Shown here: positions 19,795-30,510 of the stretch, in pieces
Layout of the letters: each line of letters begins with the position of its first letter
How positions within the stretch are numbered: the stretch's first letter is position 1
Assembly (NCBI GenBank): GCA_963738425.1
Contig: CAVTWT010000032.1
Location: 1-64,000 of the forward strand
Source of the DNA: CADEEN01 sp963738425
GTDB lineage: Bacteria > Pseudomonadota > Gammaproteobacteria > Burkholderiales > Burkholderiaceae_C
Reading direction: 5' to 3'
Length of the DNA stretch: 64,000 bases
The notes under the pieces: model-generated
The model's database searches: none
Seen by the model: the letters and a program-made list of their open reading frames with translations, nothing else
Told to the model about the DNA's origin: nothing
Program-made: the position numbers and the translations under genes

Positions 19795-21321
19795 CTAGAC
19801 GTCGAATTTGACGCCTTGTGCCAAGGGCAAGGCATTGCTGTAGTTGACCGTGTTGGTGACGCGGCGCATGTACTGCCGCCACGCGTCGGAGCCGGATTCG
19901 CGGCCGCCACCGGTTTCTTTCTCGCCGCCGAAAGCGCCGCCGATTTCGGCGCCCGAGGTGCCGATGTTGACGTTGGCGATGCCGCAATCGCTGCCCGCCG
20001 CGCTCATGAAGGCCTCGGCCTCGCGGATGTCGGTGGTGAAGATGGCGCTCGACAGGCCTTGCGGCACCGCGTTGTGCAGCGCGATCGCGTCGTCGAGTTG
20101 TTCGTACTTCAGCACGTAGAGGATCGGCGCGAAGGTTTCGTGGCAGACGACGGCGGTTTGCGCGGGCATCGTCACGAGTGCGGGCTCGGCGTAGTACGCG
20201 TGCGGAAGTTCAGCCGCGAGCGAGCGCTCGCCGCCGCGCACCGTGCCGCCCTGTTGCTTCGCGTCTTGCAGGGCCGACTGCATCGCATCGAACGCCTGCT
20301 TGTCGATCAACGGCCCGACCAGCGTGCCCTCTTGCAGCGGGTCGCCGATCTTCAACTGCACGCGCACTTTGTCGAGCTTGGCAACGAGCGCGTCATGCAC
20401 CGACGCTTGCGCGATCACACGCCGCGTCGTCGTGCAGCGCTGACCCGCGGTGCCCCAGGCGCCGAACGCGATCGCCCGCACCGCGAGGTCCAGGTCGGCC
20501 TTGTCGGAAACGATCAGTGCGTTGTTGCCGCCGAGTTCGAGCAAACAGCGGCCGAAGCGCGCAGCGACTTTCGGGCCGACCGCACGGCCCATGCGCGTCG
20601 AGCCCGTGGCCGAAACCAGTGCGACGCGCAGGTCGGTGACGAGCACTTCGCCCGCCGCCGCGCCGCCGTTCATCACCTGGCTCAGCGCGTCGGGCGCAGC
20701 GTGGCCCTCTGCACGGTACGCAGCGAGCGCCTTGTCGAACAGCGCCTGCGTCGCCAACGCCGTCAGCGGCGTCTTCTCGCTCGGCTTCCACACCACCGGG
20801 TCACCGGCCACCAGCGCCAGCGCCGCATTCCACGCCCACACCGCCACCGGAAAGTTGAATGCCGAGATCACGCCGACGACGCCGAGCGGCAACCATTGCT
20901 CCATCATGCGGTGGCCCGGGCGCTCGCTGGCGATCGTCAGGCCGTGCAGTTGGCGCGACAGGCCGACCGCGAAGTCGCAGATGTCGATCATCTCCTGCAC
21001 CTCGCCCGCGCCTTCGCTGGCGATCTTGCCGGCTTCGAGGCTGACGAGCGCCGCGAGGTCGGCCTTGTGCGTACGCAGCACCTCACCGAAGCGGCGCACA
21101 AGTTCGCCGCGCTTGGGCGCTGGCACGTTGCGCCACGAGAGGAATGCGCTCTGCGCGCGGCCGATCGCGGCGTGCATGTCGGCAGCGCTGGCTTCGACGA
21201 CGCGGCCCGTTTGCACGCCATCCACTGGCGAGCGCGCGGCGAGCGTGCCTTCTGTGTAGAGCGCCTTCGCAACACCCAGGCGTTGCAGCAGCGAATGAAC
21301 TTGCGCGGTGGAGTGGCTCAT
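19795..21321 (-). CDS. amaB: Aldehyde dehydrogenase, AmaB/ALDH7-like
   Basis: A 508-residue NAD(P)-dependent aldehyde dehydrogenase of the ALDH7 (antiquitin) type. Motifs: GVISAFNFPVAVWAWNAALA, VVWKPSEKTPLTA, ATGSTRMGRAVGP, catalytic Glu in CLLELGGNNALIV, catalytic Cys in TAGQRCTTTRRVI, and ETFAPILYV. In lysine breakdown such enzymes oxidise aminoadipate semialdehyde/piperideine-6-carboxylate to 2-aminoadipate. The gene lies 14 nt downstream of a saccharopine dehydrogenase-family gene, with a divergent Lrp regulator, which supports that role. Start at the ATG read from 21321 (MSHSTAQVHSLLQ). Confidence 0.85.
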   Translation of the reverse strand: MSHSTAQVHSLLQRLGVAKALYTEGTLAARSPVDGVQTGRVVEASAADMHAAIGRAQSAFLSWRNVPAPKRGELVRRFGEVLRTHKADLAALVSLEAGKIASEGAGEVQEMIDICDFAVGLSRQLHGLTIASERPGHRMMEQWLPLGVVGVISAFNFPVAVWAWNAALALVAGDPVVWKPSEKTPLTALATQALFDKALAAYRAEGHAAPDALSQVMNGGAAAGEVLVTDLRVALVSATGSTRMGRAVGPKVAARFGRCLLELGGNNALIVSDKADLDLAVRAIAFGAWGTAGQRCTTTRRVIAQASVHDALVAKLDKVRVQLKIGDPLQEGTLVGPLIDKQAFDAMQSALQDAKQQGGTVRGGERSLAAELPHAYYAEPALVTMPAQTAVVCHETFAPILYVLKYEQLDDAIALHNAVPQGLSSAIFTTDIREAEAFMSAAGSDCGIANVNIGTSGAEIGGAFGGEKETGGGRESGSDAWRQYMRRVTNTVNYSNALPLAQGVKFDV

Positions 21322-21335
21322 CAAGTGCTCCGAAT

Positions 21336-22430
21336 TCAAGCGATCGACTCTACTTGCCGCGACTGCTGGTACGCCCGACCGAAGCGGTTCGCCAAGAAGT
21401 CCGGCAGCGCCACCTCTTCCTGGCGGATGAAACCGCGCTTCGGCAGCTTGCCCTCGCGGAACAGATCGACCGCCGCGCAAATGCCCGCGGCCGTCGTGAT
21501 CTGAATCGCCGACAGCGGCGCCTTCGCATCACGCTCGGCAAAAATCTTGCGCGCGAACACCTCTTGCAGCAGCACGCCGTTCTTCATGCCGCTGACGGTG
21601 ACGAAGACCAGCACGACGTCCTGCATCGTCGCCGGCATGCTCTTCCTCATGATTGCCTTCAGGTTCTCCTGATCGGCCGCGAGGCCGAGGTCGCCGAGCA
21701 GGAACTGCATCAGGTCGCGGTGGCCGGGGTAGCGCACCGTCTTGTAGTCCAGGTTGCGCACCTGCCCGGCCCAGGTTTCGCACAGCGTGCCCAGCCCGCC
21801 CGAGGTGTTGAAGGCCTCGTACTCAACGCCATCCAGCGAAAAATGCTCCAGCCCTTCGAGCGGCAAGGCGCTGATCGACTGGCCACCGTGGATCGCCTCG
21901 CACGGATGGCAGTACTCGTTGATCAGGCCGTCAACGCTCCAGGTCAGGTTGTATTTCAGCGCATTGGTCGGAAACGCCGGCAGCGCGCCGACGCGCATCT
22001 GCACGTCCTGCACGCTGTCGAAGCCCTTGGCGAGGTGGTGGGCGACGATGCCGATGAAGCCCGGTGCCAGGCCGCATTGCGGCATGAAGGCAGTCTTGGC
22101 ATTCGCGGCCATCTGCTTGATCGCCTTCGTCGCCGTCACGTCCTCGGTCAGATCGAAGTAGTGGCAGCCGGCTTCGAGCGCGAGCTGCGCCGCGGTGATC
22201 GCCAGGTGGTACGGCAGCGCATTGACTACCGTGTCCTTGCCGCGCAGTTGCGCCACCAGCGCCGCCTTGTCGTCGCTGTCCACGCACAAGGTGGCGATGC
22301 CTTCACCGGCCAGCACCTTCAGGTACTGGGGGTTCTTGTCGAGCACGCTGACCTGGTAGTCGCCGCTGCCATGCAGCAGGCGGGCGATGGTCTGGCCGAT
22401 GTGGCCGGCGCCGAGCAGGGTGATCTTCAT
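21336..22430 (-). CDS. Saccharopine dehydrogenase-family lysine 6-dehydrogenase (probable)
   Basis: A 364-residue protein starting MKITLLGAGHIGQTIARLL, an N-terminal Rossmann fold with GAGHIG. It is followed by the saccharopine dehydrogenase-type region (VVNALPYHLAITAAQLALEA, HYFDLTEDV, MPQCGLAPGFIGIVAHHLA). Relatives include lysine 6-dehydrogenase, which turns lysine into aminoadipate semialdehyde, the substrate of the adjacent AmaB-like enzyme. That pairing, rather than any single residue, is the reason for the specific call. It is the first gene of the leftward pair and divergent from lrp. Confidence 0.75.
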   Translation of the reverse strand: MKITLLGAGHIGQTIARLLHGSGDYQVSVLDKNPQYLKVLAGEGIATLCVDSDDKAALVAQLRGKDTVVNALPYHLAITAAQLALEAGCHYFDLTEDVTATKAIKQMAANAKTAFMPQCGLAPGFIGIVAHHLAKGFDSVQDVQMRVGALPAFPTNALKYNLTWSVDGLINEYCHPCEAIHGGQSISALPLEGLEHFSLDGVEYEAFNTSGGLGTLCETWAGQVRNLDYKTVRYPGHRDLMQFLLGDLGLAADQENLKAIMRKSMPATMQDVVLVFVTVSGMKNGVLLQEVFARKIFAERDAKAPLSAIQITTAAGICAAVDLFREGKLPKRGFIRQEEVALPDFLANRFGRAYQQSRQVESIA

Positions 22431-22552
22431 GGGCGTCTTTCGCGGGTAGGGCAGTGGCAGAACTCTAGACAGAGCCTCGGACGAAAGAAAGCATTGCTTC
22501 GCCGAAGAAGCGCACAATCCCGTCGTTTCGTCATCTCGTTACGCCGAAATCG
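22431..22552. promoter_or_regulatory. Divergent control region, lysine genes and lrp
   Basis: The 122-nt spacer separates the leftward catabolic pair from the rightward Lrp-type gene. It holds an imperfect dyad around CTTCGCCGAAG (22497-22507), flanked by outward ATTG and CAAT, that could be the Lrp operator. I see no clear -35/-10 pair. Confidence 0.35.
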
Positions 22553-22996
22553 ATGTCACTCGCCCTCGACGCTCTGGACCGCGGGCTGATCGCGCGCCTG
22601 CAGGCCAACGCCCGCGCCTCGACCGCCGAGCTCGCGCGCCAACTCGGCGTCGCCCGCACCACGGTCGTCGCGCGGCTCGCACGCCTGGAGAACGGCGGCG
22701 CGATCGTCGGCTACACGGTGCGCCTGGCTGCCACCGAGGGCGAGCAGGGCGTGCAGGCCTTCGTCAACCTGGCCGTCAGCCCGAAAGCGGCGCGTGCGGT
22801 GATCGACCGGCTGTCCGGCTTGCCCGAACTGCGCCAACTCGCCGCGGTCAGCGGCGAGTTCGACTACCTGGCCGTGCTGCGTGCCCCGAACACGCAACGC
22901 CTCGATGCGCTGCTCGACGAGATCGGCGAGATCGACGGCGTGCTGCGCACGACGACTTCGGTGCTGCTGGCGATGCGCGTCGACCGTGTGGCGTGA
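22553..22996 (+). CDS. Lrp/AsnC family transcriptional regulator
   Basis: A 147-residue protein. The N-terminal winged helix-turn-helix reads ALDRGLIARLQANARASTAE with the recognition part LGVARTTVVARLARLENGGA. It is followed by the RAM ligand-binding/oligomerisation domain (AFVNLAVSPKAARAVIDRL; AVSGEFDYLAVLRAPNTQRL; TTTSVLLAMR). Length and domain order are normal for Lrp/AsnC proteins. Divergent placement beside the aldehyde dehydrogenase and saccharopine dehydrogenase-like genes suggests that it senses lysine or a related amino acid and controls that pair; this is inference. Confidence 0.88.
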   Translation: MSLALDALDRGLIARLQANARASTAELARQLGVARTTVVARLARLENGGAIVGYTVRLAATEGEQGVQAFVNLAVSPKAARAVIDRLSGLPELRQLAAVSGEFDYLAVLRAPNTQRLDALLDEIGEIDGVLRTTTSVLLAMRVDRVA

Positions 22997-23015
22997 GCGC
23001 GCCGCCGCGGCAGCG

Positions 23016-24041
23016 TCAGAAGATCCAGTCCCAGTCGACGGTCTTGCTCTGGTCGAACGAGCCGTCGCCATTGGCGTCGAGGTCGATGCGCACCTGCCCG
23101 GCACTCAGCACGGTGAGTTGCAGTGAGCCGTTCCTGCCGACAACGTCGAGATGGCCGCTGCGCGGCACGGTGTCCTCGTCGTATTGCAGCAGCGGCTCCA
23201 GTGTCGTCACCTGCACGTAGCCGCCGACCGTGGCCGAGGCGACGGTGCCGTTGGCCGTCGTCGTGGTCAGCCCGGGCACGCTCCCGCCGGGCGGCAGCGC
23301 AGCGGCGTCGTAGACCGAGACGATCGTGTGCCCCGCGCGCAGCGTGAACGTATCGCTGTAGTTGGCCGTCGTCACCAGCACCGCGAGTTGGTCGCCGACG
23401 ACCGAGCGTGTCCTCTCCGCCGTCGCGCTCATCTCGGTGTAGGACAGCGTCATGTCGCCGTCGTAGCGCGCCGCGTGGCCGGGCAGCGTGAGGCTCAGGG
23501 CCGTCATCGTCGCGACGGCGTCGAAGCTCAGCGGCGGCGCGGAGGCGATCGCCGTCAGCGTCATGGCCAGGGTGCCGTTCATCGTCTCGCCGGCAATGTC
23601 GCTGCAGGCAGAGAAAGTCACGCTCAGCAGGTCGCCCACACTGCCAAAGCCGTTGTCGTCACGGTCGTCGATCGTCACTGCGGACGAGCCGGAGACGGCG
23701 CACGGCTCGACGATCGGGCCGAGAATGGCTGCCTTCGCTTCGCGTCGTGGCGCCTGCAAAGCGCGCGCGACGGCCCGCGACGCCACGGCAGAGACTGACG
23801 CCTGTGCGTGCCCGCCCGCCGCAGTCGCCGCCACCGGCAGGGTTCCGCCCGCAAAGGCCCCGTAGGCGGCAATGGCGGCAGCGCGCGCGATCTGGTCCTG
23901 GTTGGCCGCCGTCACGTCGACGCTGCCCGGCGCATCGTTGTCACCACCACCCCCGCCACCGCCGCAGCCGGCCAGGGACAGTGCCATCACAACGCACGCT
24001 GCGCCCGCCACCGCGCTCGTCTTGAATTGCCTGCTTGCCAT
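23016..24041 (-). CDS. Hypothetical lipoprotein, 341 residues
   Basis: It begins MASRQFKTSAVAGAACVVMA with a lipobox in SLAGCGGGGGGG at about residue 26, so it should be a lipoprotein with a flexible polyglycine linker. The rest is threonine-, serine- and alanine-rich beta-type sequence with repeated themes (GTLAMTLTAIASAPPLSFD, AVATMTALSLTLPGH, LDVVGRNGSLQLTV). It ends in a calcium-binding-like stretch IDLDANGDGSFDQ. No family recognised. It is leftward, downstream of gyrB across ~110 nt that include a 7-bp GC hairpin at 24090-24109. Confidence 0.65.
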   Translation of the reverse strand: MASRQFKTSAVAGAACVVMALSLAGCGGGGGGGDNDAPGSVDVTAANQDQIARAAAIAAYGAFAGGTLPVAATAAGGHAQASVSAVASRAVARALQAPRREAKAAILGPIVEPCAVSGSSAVTIDDRDDNGFGSVGDLLSVTFSACSDIAGETMNGTLAMTLTAIASAPPLSFDAVATMTALSLTLPGHAARYDGDMTLSYTEMSATAERTRSVVGDQLAVLVTTANYSDTFTLRAGHTIVSVYDAAALPPGGSVPGLTTTTANGTVASATVGGYVQVTTLEPLLQYDEDTVPRSGHLDVVGRNGSLQLTVLSAGQVRIDLDANGDGSFDQSKTVDWDWIF

Positions 24042-24150
24042 CGATCGCTCCTGTTGTCCAACGGATGGATTCCAGACTAGCGTCCGTGCGGCGCGCTGCG
24101 TTGCGCGCCGTCAAGGCGCTTCGATTGCCGCTGGCGACGTAGACGCCGCG

Positions 24151-26646
<2,496 letters not shown>

Positions 26647-26722
26647 CGTGTCAATGCAACAGTCAAGAAAAGCCGAAGCGGGCACACAGGCCCGCTCGCG
26701 GCTCGTTGGAAAACAGGGTCGC

Positions 26723-27829
26723 TCAAATCCTCATCGGCATGACGACGTACTTAAATCCTGGTTGATCGGGCAGCGAAAACAGCGCACTCGAACTGCCGTC
26801 CTGCAATTCGAGTTTGACCATCTCGGCATTGCTGTTGGCCAGCGCATCGATCAGGTAGGTGACGTTGAAGCCGATCTCGATCGCATCGCCGTTGTAGTCG
26901 ACTTCGAGTTCTTCCTTGGCCTCTTCCTGCTCAGCGTTGCTGGCCGTCAAGCGCAAGGTGCCAGGCTCGACGTTGACACGCACGGCCTTGAACTTCTCGC
27001 TGGTCAGGATCGCGGCGCGCTGCAGGCTCGACAGCAACGGCGCGCGGCCAAGCGTCACCGAGTTCTTCAGCGTCTTCGGAATCACGCGGTTGTAGTCCGG
27101 GAACTTGCCTTCGACAAGCTTGGTGACGAACTCCATGCCAGAGAAGGCGAACTTGGCCTGGTTGCCGGCAAAGCGCATCTCGATCGGCGTGTCTTCGTCC
27201 TTCAACAAGCGCTGCAGTTCGAGCACCGTCTTGCGCGGCAGGATCACGTCCTGCTTCGGGATATCCACATCGAGCGTCGCTTGTGCGAGAGCAAGGCGGT
27301 GGCCGTCAGTGGCCACCAGCGTCAGCACCTTGCCTTCGGCGACGAAGAGGATGCCGTTCAAGTAGTAGCGGATGTCGTGCACCGCCATCGCGAAGTGCAC
27401 CTGGTTGATCAGGCTCTTCAGCGTCTTCTGCGGCACGGCAAACCCAGGCCCGAAATCGACCGCTTCGTTGACGAGCGGGAAATCGTCGGCCGTCAGCGTT
27501 TGCAGCGTGAAGCGGCTCTTGCCACCTTGCAGCGTCAGCTTGTTCTGGTTCGCAGACAACGTCACGACCTGATCGGGCGGCAGCGTGCGCAGGATGTCGA
27601 TCAGCTTGCGCGCGCCGACGGTCGTCGAGAAATTGCCAGCGTCGCCGCCCAACTCGGCCGCGGTGCGAACCTGGATTTCCAGATCACTCGTCGTGAACTC
27701 GATGCGCCCGCCCGTCTTGCGCATCAGCACATTGGCCAGGATCGGCAGCGTGTGCCGGCGTTCAACAATGCCAGCCACCGATTGCAGCGCGCCCAGCACC
27801 TGTTCTTGCGCAGCCTTGAACACGATCAT
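26723..27829 (-). CDS. dnaN: DNA polymerase III beta sliding clamp
   Basis: A 368-residue clamp that encircles DNA and tethers the replicase. Start MIVFKAAQEQVLGALQSVAG. Three repeated clamp domains can be followed, including the conserved RRHTLPILANVLMR in domain I, HRLALAQATLDVDIPKQDVI in domain II and the C-terminal KYVVMPMRI-stop, the usual ending in proteobacteria. Length is standard. It is leftward between dnaA and gyrB, with 231 nt to dnaA that contain DnaA-box-like sequences and 76 nt to gyrB. Confidence 0.97.
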   Translation of the reverse strand: MIVFKAAQEQVLGALQSVAGIVERRHTLPILANVLMRKTGGRIEFTTSDLEIQVRTAAELGGDAGNFSTTVGARKLIDILRTLPPDQVVTLSANQNKLTLQGGKSRFTLQTLTADDFPLVNEAVDFGPGFAVPQKTLKSLINQVHFAMAVHDIRYYLNGILFVAEGKVLTLVATDGHRLALAQATLDVDIPKQDVILPRKTVLELQRLLKDEDTPIEMRFAGNQAKFAFSGMEFVTKLVEGKFPDYNRVIPKTLKNSVTLGRAPLLSSLQRAAILTSEKFKAVRVNVEPGTLRLTASNAEQEEAKEELEVDYNGDAIEIGFNVTYLIDALANSNAEMVKLELQDGSSSALFSLPDQPGFKYVVMPMRI

Positions 27830-28060
27830 GTTGTTCTCAACCTTTCAGATCTTCTTTTTAAGACTGGTGGTAGTAGTAGAGGGCAGCGCCTTCTGTGGAG
27901 AACGCCATTTTCGCCTGAGATTTCAAGGGCTTGGCTGGTGACAAGCCCTGTGCGTGACAGCGTGCAGCGAGGCGGGAGTCGAAGGCAACAACTTGGGCTG
28001 CAAGGCTCTGCCTGTGGATGACCGGGTACTTGCCAGCAAACTGTCCACAAGCTTTCATCT
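27830..28060. promoter_or_regulatory. dnaN-dnaA spacer with DnaA-box-like sites
   Basis: It holds three near-matches to the DnaA box: TGTGGAGAA (27894-27902), TGTGGATGA (28013-28021) and CTGTCCACA (28041-28049). A short AT-rich run (27850-27862) lies next to dnaN. It could be part of the origin or a DnaA-controlled dnaN promoter. Confidence 0.45.
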
Positions 28061-29425
28061 TCAGCCTTTGAGCGTTTGCTCGAGCACGTGCAGCTGCTGG
28101 TTCAGCTCGGTGTTCTTGGTCCGCTCGCCGCCGATCTTGCGCACCGCATGCAACACCGTCGTGTGGTCGCGGCCGCCGAAGCTGTCGCCGATCTCGGGCA
28201 GGCTCTTTTGCGTCATCTCCTTGGCCAGATACATCGCAATCTGCCGCGGCCGGGCGATCGAGGCCGGCCGTTTCTTGCTGTACATGTCGGCGACCTTGAT
28301 CTTGTAGAAGTCGGCCACCGTCTTCTGGATGTTCTCGATGCCGATCTGCCGGTTCTGGATCGACAGCAGATCGCGCAATGCCTCGCGCGCCAGGCCGATC
28401 GCCACCTCTTTCTGCGAAAAGCGTGCGTAGGCGATCACCTTGCGCAACGCGCCTTCGAGCTCACGCACGTTGGCGCGTACGTTCTTGGCGATGAAAAACG
28501 CCACGTCCTCGGGCATCTCCGAGCCCTCGGCCAGCGCCTTGCGGATCAGGATCGCGACGCGCATCTCCAGCTCCGGCGGCTCGATGGCCACCGTCAAGCC
28601 CGAGTCGAAGCGCGACGTCAAGCGCTCGTCGATGTCCACCAGGCCTTTCGGGTAGGTGTCGCTGGTCATGATGATGTGCGCCTTCTTGGCCAGCAGCGCC
28701 TCGAAGGCGTTGAAGAACTCTTCCTGTGTGCGGTCTTTGCCGGCGAAGAACTGCACGTCGTCGATCAGCAGCAGATCCAACGAGTGGTACTTGGCTTTCA
28801 GTTCGTCGAAGGTCTTGCGCTGGTAGTTCTTGACCACGTCGCTGATGAACTGTTCGGCATGCAGGTAAAGCACGCGCGCGTTCGGGTTGTCCTTCAACAG
28901 CGCGTTGCCGACGGCGTGCACCAAGTGAGTCTTGCCCAAGCCCACACCGCCGTAGATGAACAGCGGGTTGTACATGTGGCCAGGGCTGCCGGCCACGTGC
29001 AGCGCTGCCGTGCGGGCCATCTGATTCGCGCGTCCGGCGACCAGCGAGTCGAAAGTCAGCGCAGCGTTCAGGCGGTGCACCGGAAGCACCGTCGAGGCAC
29101 GCGGCGAGTCGCCGGTGCGCGGCGTGCCGACCAGCGCTGGAGCCGCGACCACCGCGGCCGGTTTGGAGGGAGCCAGCGCCAAGTGCAACTGCAGCGACAC
29201 CGGCTGACCAGCCAGCCGAGTCAGGACGTCCTCGATCCGGCTGGCGTACTGCGAGCGGATCCAGTCGAGCTTGAAGCGATTCGGCACGCGCAGCGACACC
29301 ACCGCCGATTGCCCGTTGACGGCCACGTCGGCCGGCGGCAGGGGGCGGATCCAGGTGTTGAATTGCTGTTCAGGCAGTTCGGCGGCCAGTTGTTCGCAAC
29401 CGCGCTGCCAGAGGTCGTCGCTCAT
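28061..29425 (-). CDS. dnaA: Chromosomal replication initiator DnaA
   Basis: A 454-residue initiator that binds DnaA boxes and melts the origin. Domain I (MSDDLWQRGCEQLAAELPEQ ... FNTWIRPL) is followed by a short alanine/proline-rich domain II, the AAA+ domain with Walker A YGGVGLGKTHLVHAVGN and Walker B LLLIDDVQFFAGKD, and DNA-binding domain IV with RPRQIAMYLAKEMT and GDSFGGRDHTTVLHAVRKI. The start is the ATG at 29425; a longer in-frame extension into the origin region is not conserved. It is divergent from rpmH. Confidence 0.97.
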   Translation of the reverse strand: MSDDLWQRGCEQLAAELPEQQFNTWIRPLPPADVAVNGQSAVVSLRVPNRFKLDWIRSQYASRIEDVLTRLAGQPVSLQLHLALAPSKPAAVVAAPALVGTPRTGDSPRASTVLPVHRLNAALTFDSLVAGRANQMARTAALHVAGSPGHMYNPLFIYGGVGLGKTHLVHAVGNALLKDNPNARVLYLHAEQFISDVVKNYQRKTFDELKAKYHSLDLLLIDDVQFFAGKDRTQEEFFNAFEALLAKKAHIIMTSDTYPKGLVDIDERLTSRFDSGLTVAIEPPELEMRVAILIRKALAEGSEMPEDVAFFIAKNVRANVRELEGALRKVIAYARFSQKEVAIGLAREALRDLLSIQNRQIGIENIQKTVADFYKIKVADMYSKKRPASIARPRQIAMYLAKEMTQKSLPEIGDSFGGRDHTTVLHAVRKIGGERTKNTELNQQLHVLEQTLKG

Positions 29426-29630
29426 TGTGGACAAGTTCTTTTGGAGCGGCGCGAGTGTAGTCCAGCGACAGGGCCTTTGGCGCGGTTTATCCACAGTTTT
29501 TGGACGAGCTGGACCTTGACATTCCTGGGTGTTTGGAAGGCGCCGTCGTTGACCGGCTATCCTGTTCGTGATGCAATCGCGGGTTTCCCTGAAGGGCCGC
29601 GCACCTTCCCAACTCCAACTGGACTGACTC
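29426..29630. other. oriC: Probable replication origin (dnaA-rpmH spacer)
   Basis: The spacer holds a perfect DnaA box, TTATCCACA (29487-29495), and a one-mismatch inverted box, TGTGGACAA (29426-29434), next to the dnaA start. Flanking genes diverge from here: dnaA-dnaN-gyrB leftward, rpmH-rnpA-yidD-yidC-mnmE rightward. A third perfect inverted box lies inside rnpA at 29956-29964. There are fewer boxes than in well-studied origins, so the dnaN-dnaA spacer may contribute. Confidence 0.6.
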
Positions 29631-29765
29631 ATGAAACGCACCTACCAAGCATCGAAGACGCGCCGCGCCCGTACCCACGGCTTTCTCGTGCGCATGAAGA
29701 CCCGCGGTGGCCGTGCCGTGCTCAATGCGCGCCGCGCCAAAGGCCGCAAGCGCCTGGCGGTCTGA
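29631..29765 (+). CDS. rpmH: 50S ribosomal protein L34
   Basis: A 44-residue, highly basic protein: MKRTYQASKTRRARTHGFLV, then RMKTRGGRAVLNARRAKGRK, then RLAV. Every position of the L34 consensus (KRTYQ-S, R-HGF--RM-T--GR--L--RR-KGR--L) is met. It is a component of the large ribosomal subunit. It is the first gene of the rightward rpmH-rnpA-yidD-yidC-mnmE group at the origin. Nothing is unusual apart from being too short for a 60-codon cutoff. Confidence 0.97.
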   Translation: MKRTYQASKTRRARTHGFLVRMKTRGGRAVLNARRAKGRKRLAV

Positions 29766-29785
29766 AGAAGCGGCCGGCTGCGGCC

Positions 29786-30232
29786 GTGCCGCGCTCGCCC
29801 GGTTCACCGTGGGTGGCCCTGGGTGGCGACGCTTTGAAGGCGCTGCTTTCGGCCCCCACCGTCTCAAAGACGACGCACTTTGTCTTGCAGGCGGCACCGA
29901 AAGCGCAAGTTCTGCTGGAGTTACCCACTGGCGTCGCACCAGACATGACTGAATCTGTGGATAACTCTCCTGGTCGTGACGCTTCGCCACTGGGCTTGGC
30001 CTTGGTCGTGCCGAAGCGGCATGCCAAGCGAGCGGCCACACGCAACTTGGTGAAGCGCCAGATGCGTGAGGCCATGCGCCGTCGCCGCACTGAGTGGGCG
30101 GGGCGCCAGGTGATGATTCGCCAACGCGGCGCTTTCAATGCGCAGCAGTTCCGCAGTGCGGCTTCGGATGCGCTGCGCGGGGCGGTGCGTGGCGAACTCG
30201 AGCTGTTGTTCGCACAGGCCATCCGCCGATGA
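29786..30232 (+). CDS. rnpA: Ribonuclease P protein component
   Basis: Protein subunit of RNase P, which matures tRNA 5' ends. The start is uncertain. GTG at 29786 gives 148 residues; GTG at 29813 is also possible, and no ATG fits. GGDALKALLSAPTVSKTTHF matches the usual N-terminal helix and first strand, LGLALVVPKRHAKRAATRN the central strand, and the RNR signature reads ATRNLVKRQMREAMRRRR. The loop between the two parts (about residues 45-70, LPTGVAPDMTESVDNSPG) is long and acidic compared with typical RnpA, and its DNA contains a perfect DnaA box (29956-29964). The stop overlaps yidD (ATGA). Confidence 0.88.
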   Translation: MPRSPGSPWVALGGDALKALLSAPTVSKTTHFVLQAAPKAQVLLELPTGVAPDMTESVDNSPGRDASPLGLALVVPKRHAKRAATRNLVKRQMREAMRRRRTEWAGRQVMIRQRGAFNAQQFRSAASDALRGAVRGELELLFAQAIRR

Positions 30233-30510
30233 ACAATCCGCCGCCGCCTGTGCTCTGGCCGCGCCGCTTGCTGGCCGCGCCGGTCCGCGCCTACCGTTTC
30301 TTCCTGAGCCCCTGGCTCGGCAGCGCCTGCCGCTTCGAGCCGACCTGCTCGCGCTACGCGCTCGACGCGCTTGACCAGCATGGTGCAGCAGCAGGTGCTT
30401 ACTTGGCCACGCGCCGCTTGCTGCGCTGCCACCCCTGGTGCGACGGTGGCTTCGACCCGGTGCCGCCGCCCACCTCTCATTCACCGAACCACAAGAGCCT
30501 TTCTTCATGA
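30229..30510 (+). CDS. yidD: Membrane protein insertion efficiency factor YidD
   Basis: A 93-residue YidD, a small membrane-associated helper of YidC-dependent insertion. The core reads RRLLAAPVRAYRFFLSPWLG, SACRFEPTCSRYALDALDQH and LLRCHPWCDGGFDPVPPP. The family cysteines (C-RF-PTCS-YA, RC-PW) are all present. It overlaps rnpA at its start (ATGA) and yidC at its stop (ATGA), so translation of the three is coupled. The C-terminal tail SHSPNHKSLSS is not conserved. Confidence 0.93.
   Translation: MNNPPPPVLWPRRLLAAPVRAYRFFLSPWLGSACRFEPTCSRYALDALDQHGAAAGAYLATRRLLRCHPWCDGGFDPVPPPTSHSPNHKSLSS

Noticed and set aside
24090..24109. GC hairpin GGCGCGC/GCGCGCC after gyrB
   Set aside because: No T-tract on either strand, and such dyads are common at this GC content; not called as a terminator.
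28076..29785. Long plus-strand frame leading into rnpA
   Set aside because: It is antisense to dnaA and crosses rpmH; only its last ~148 codons match RnpA.
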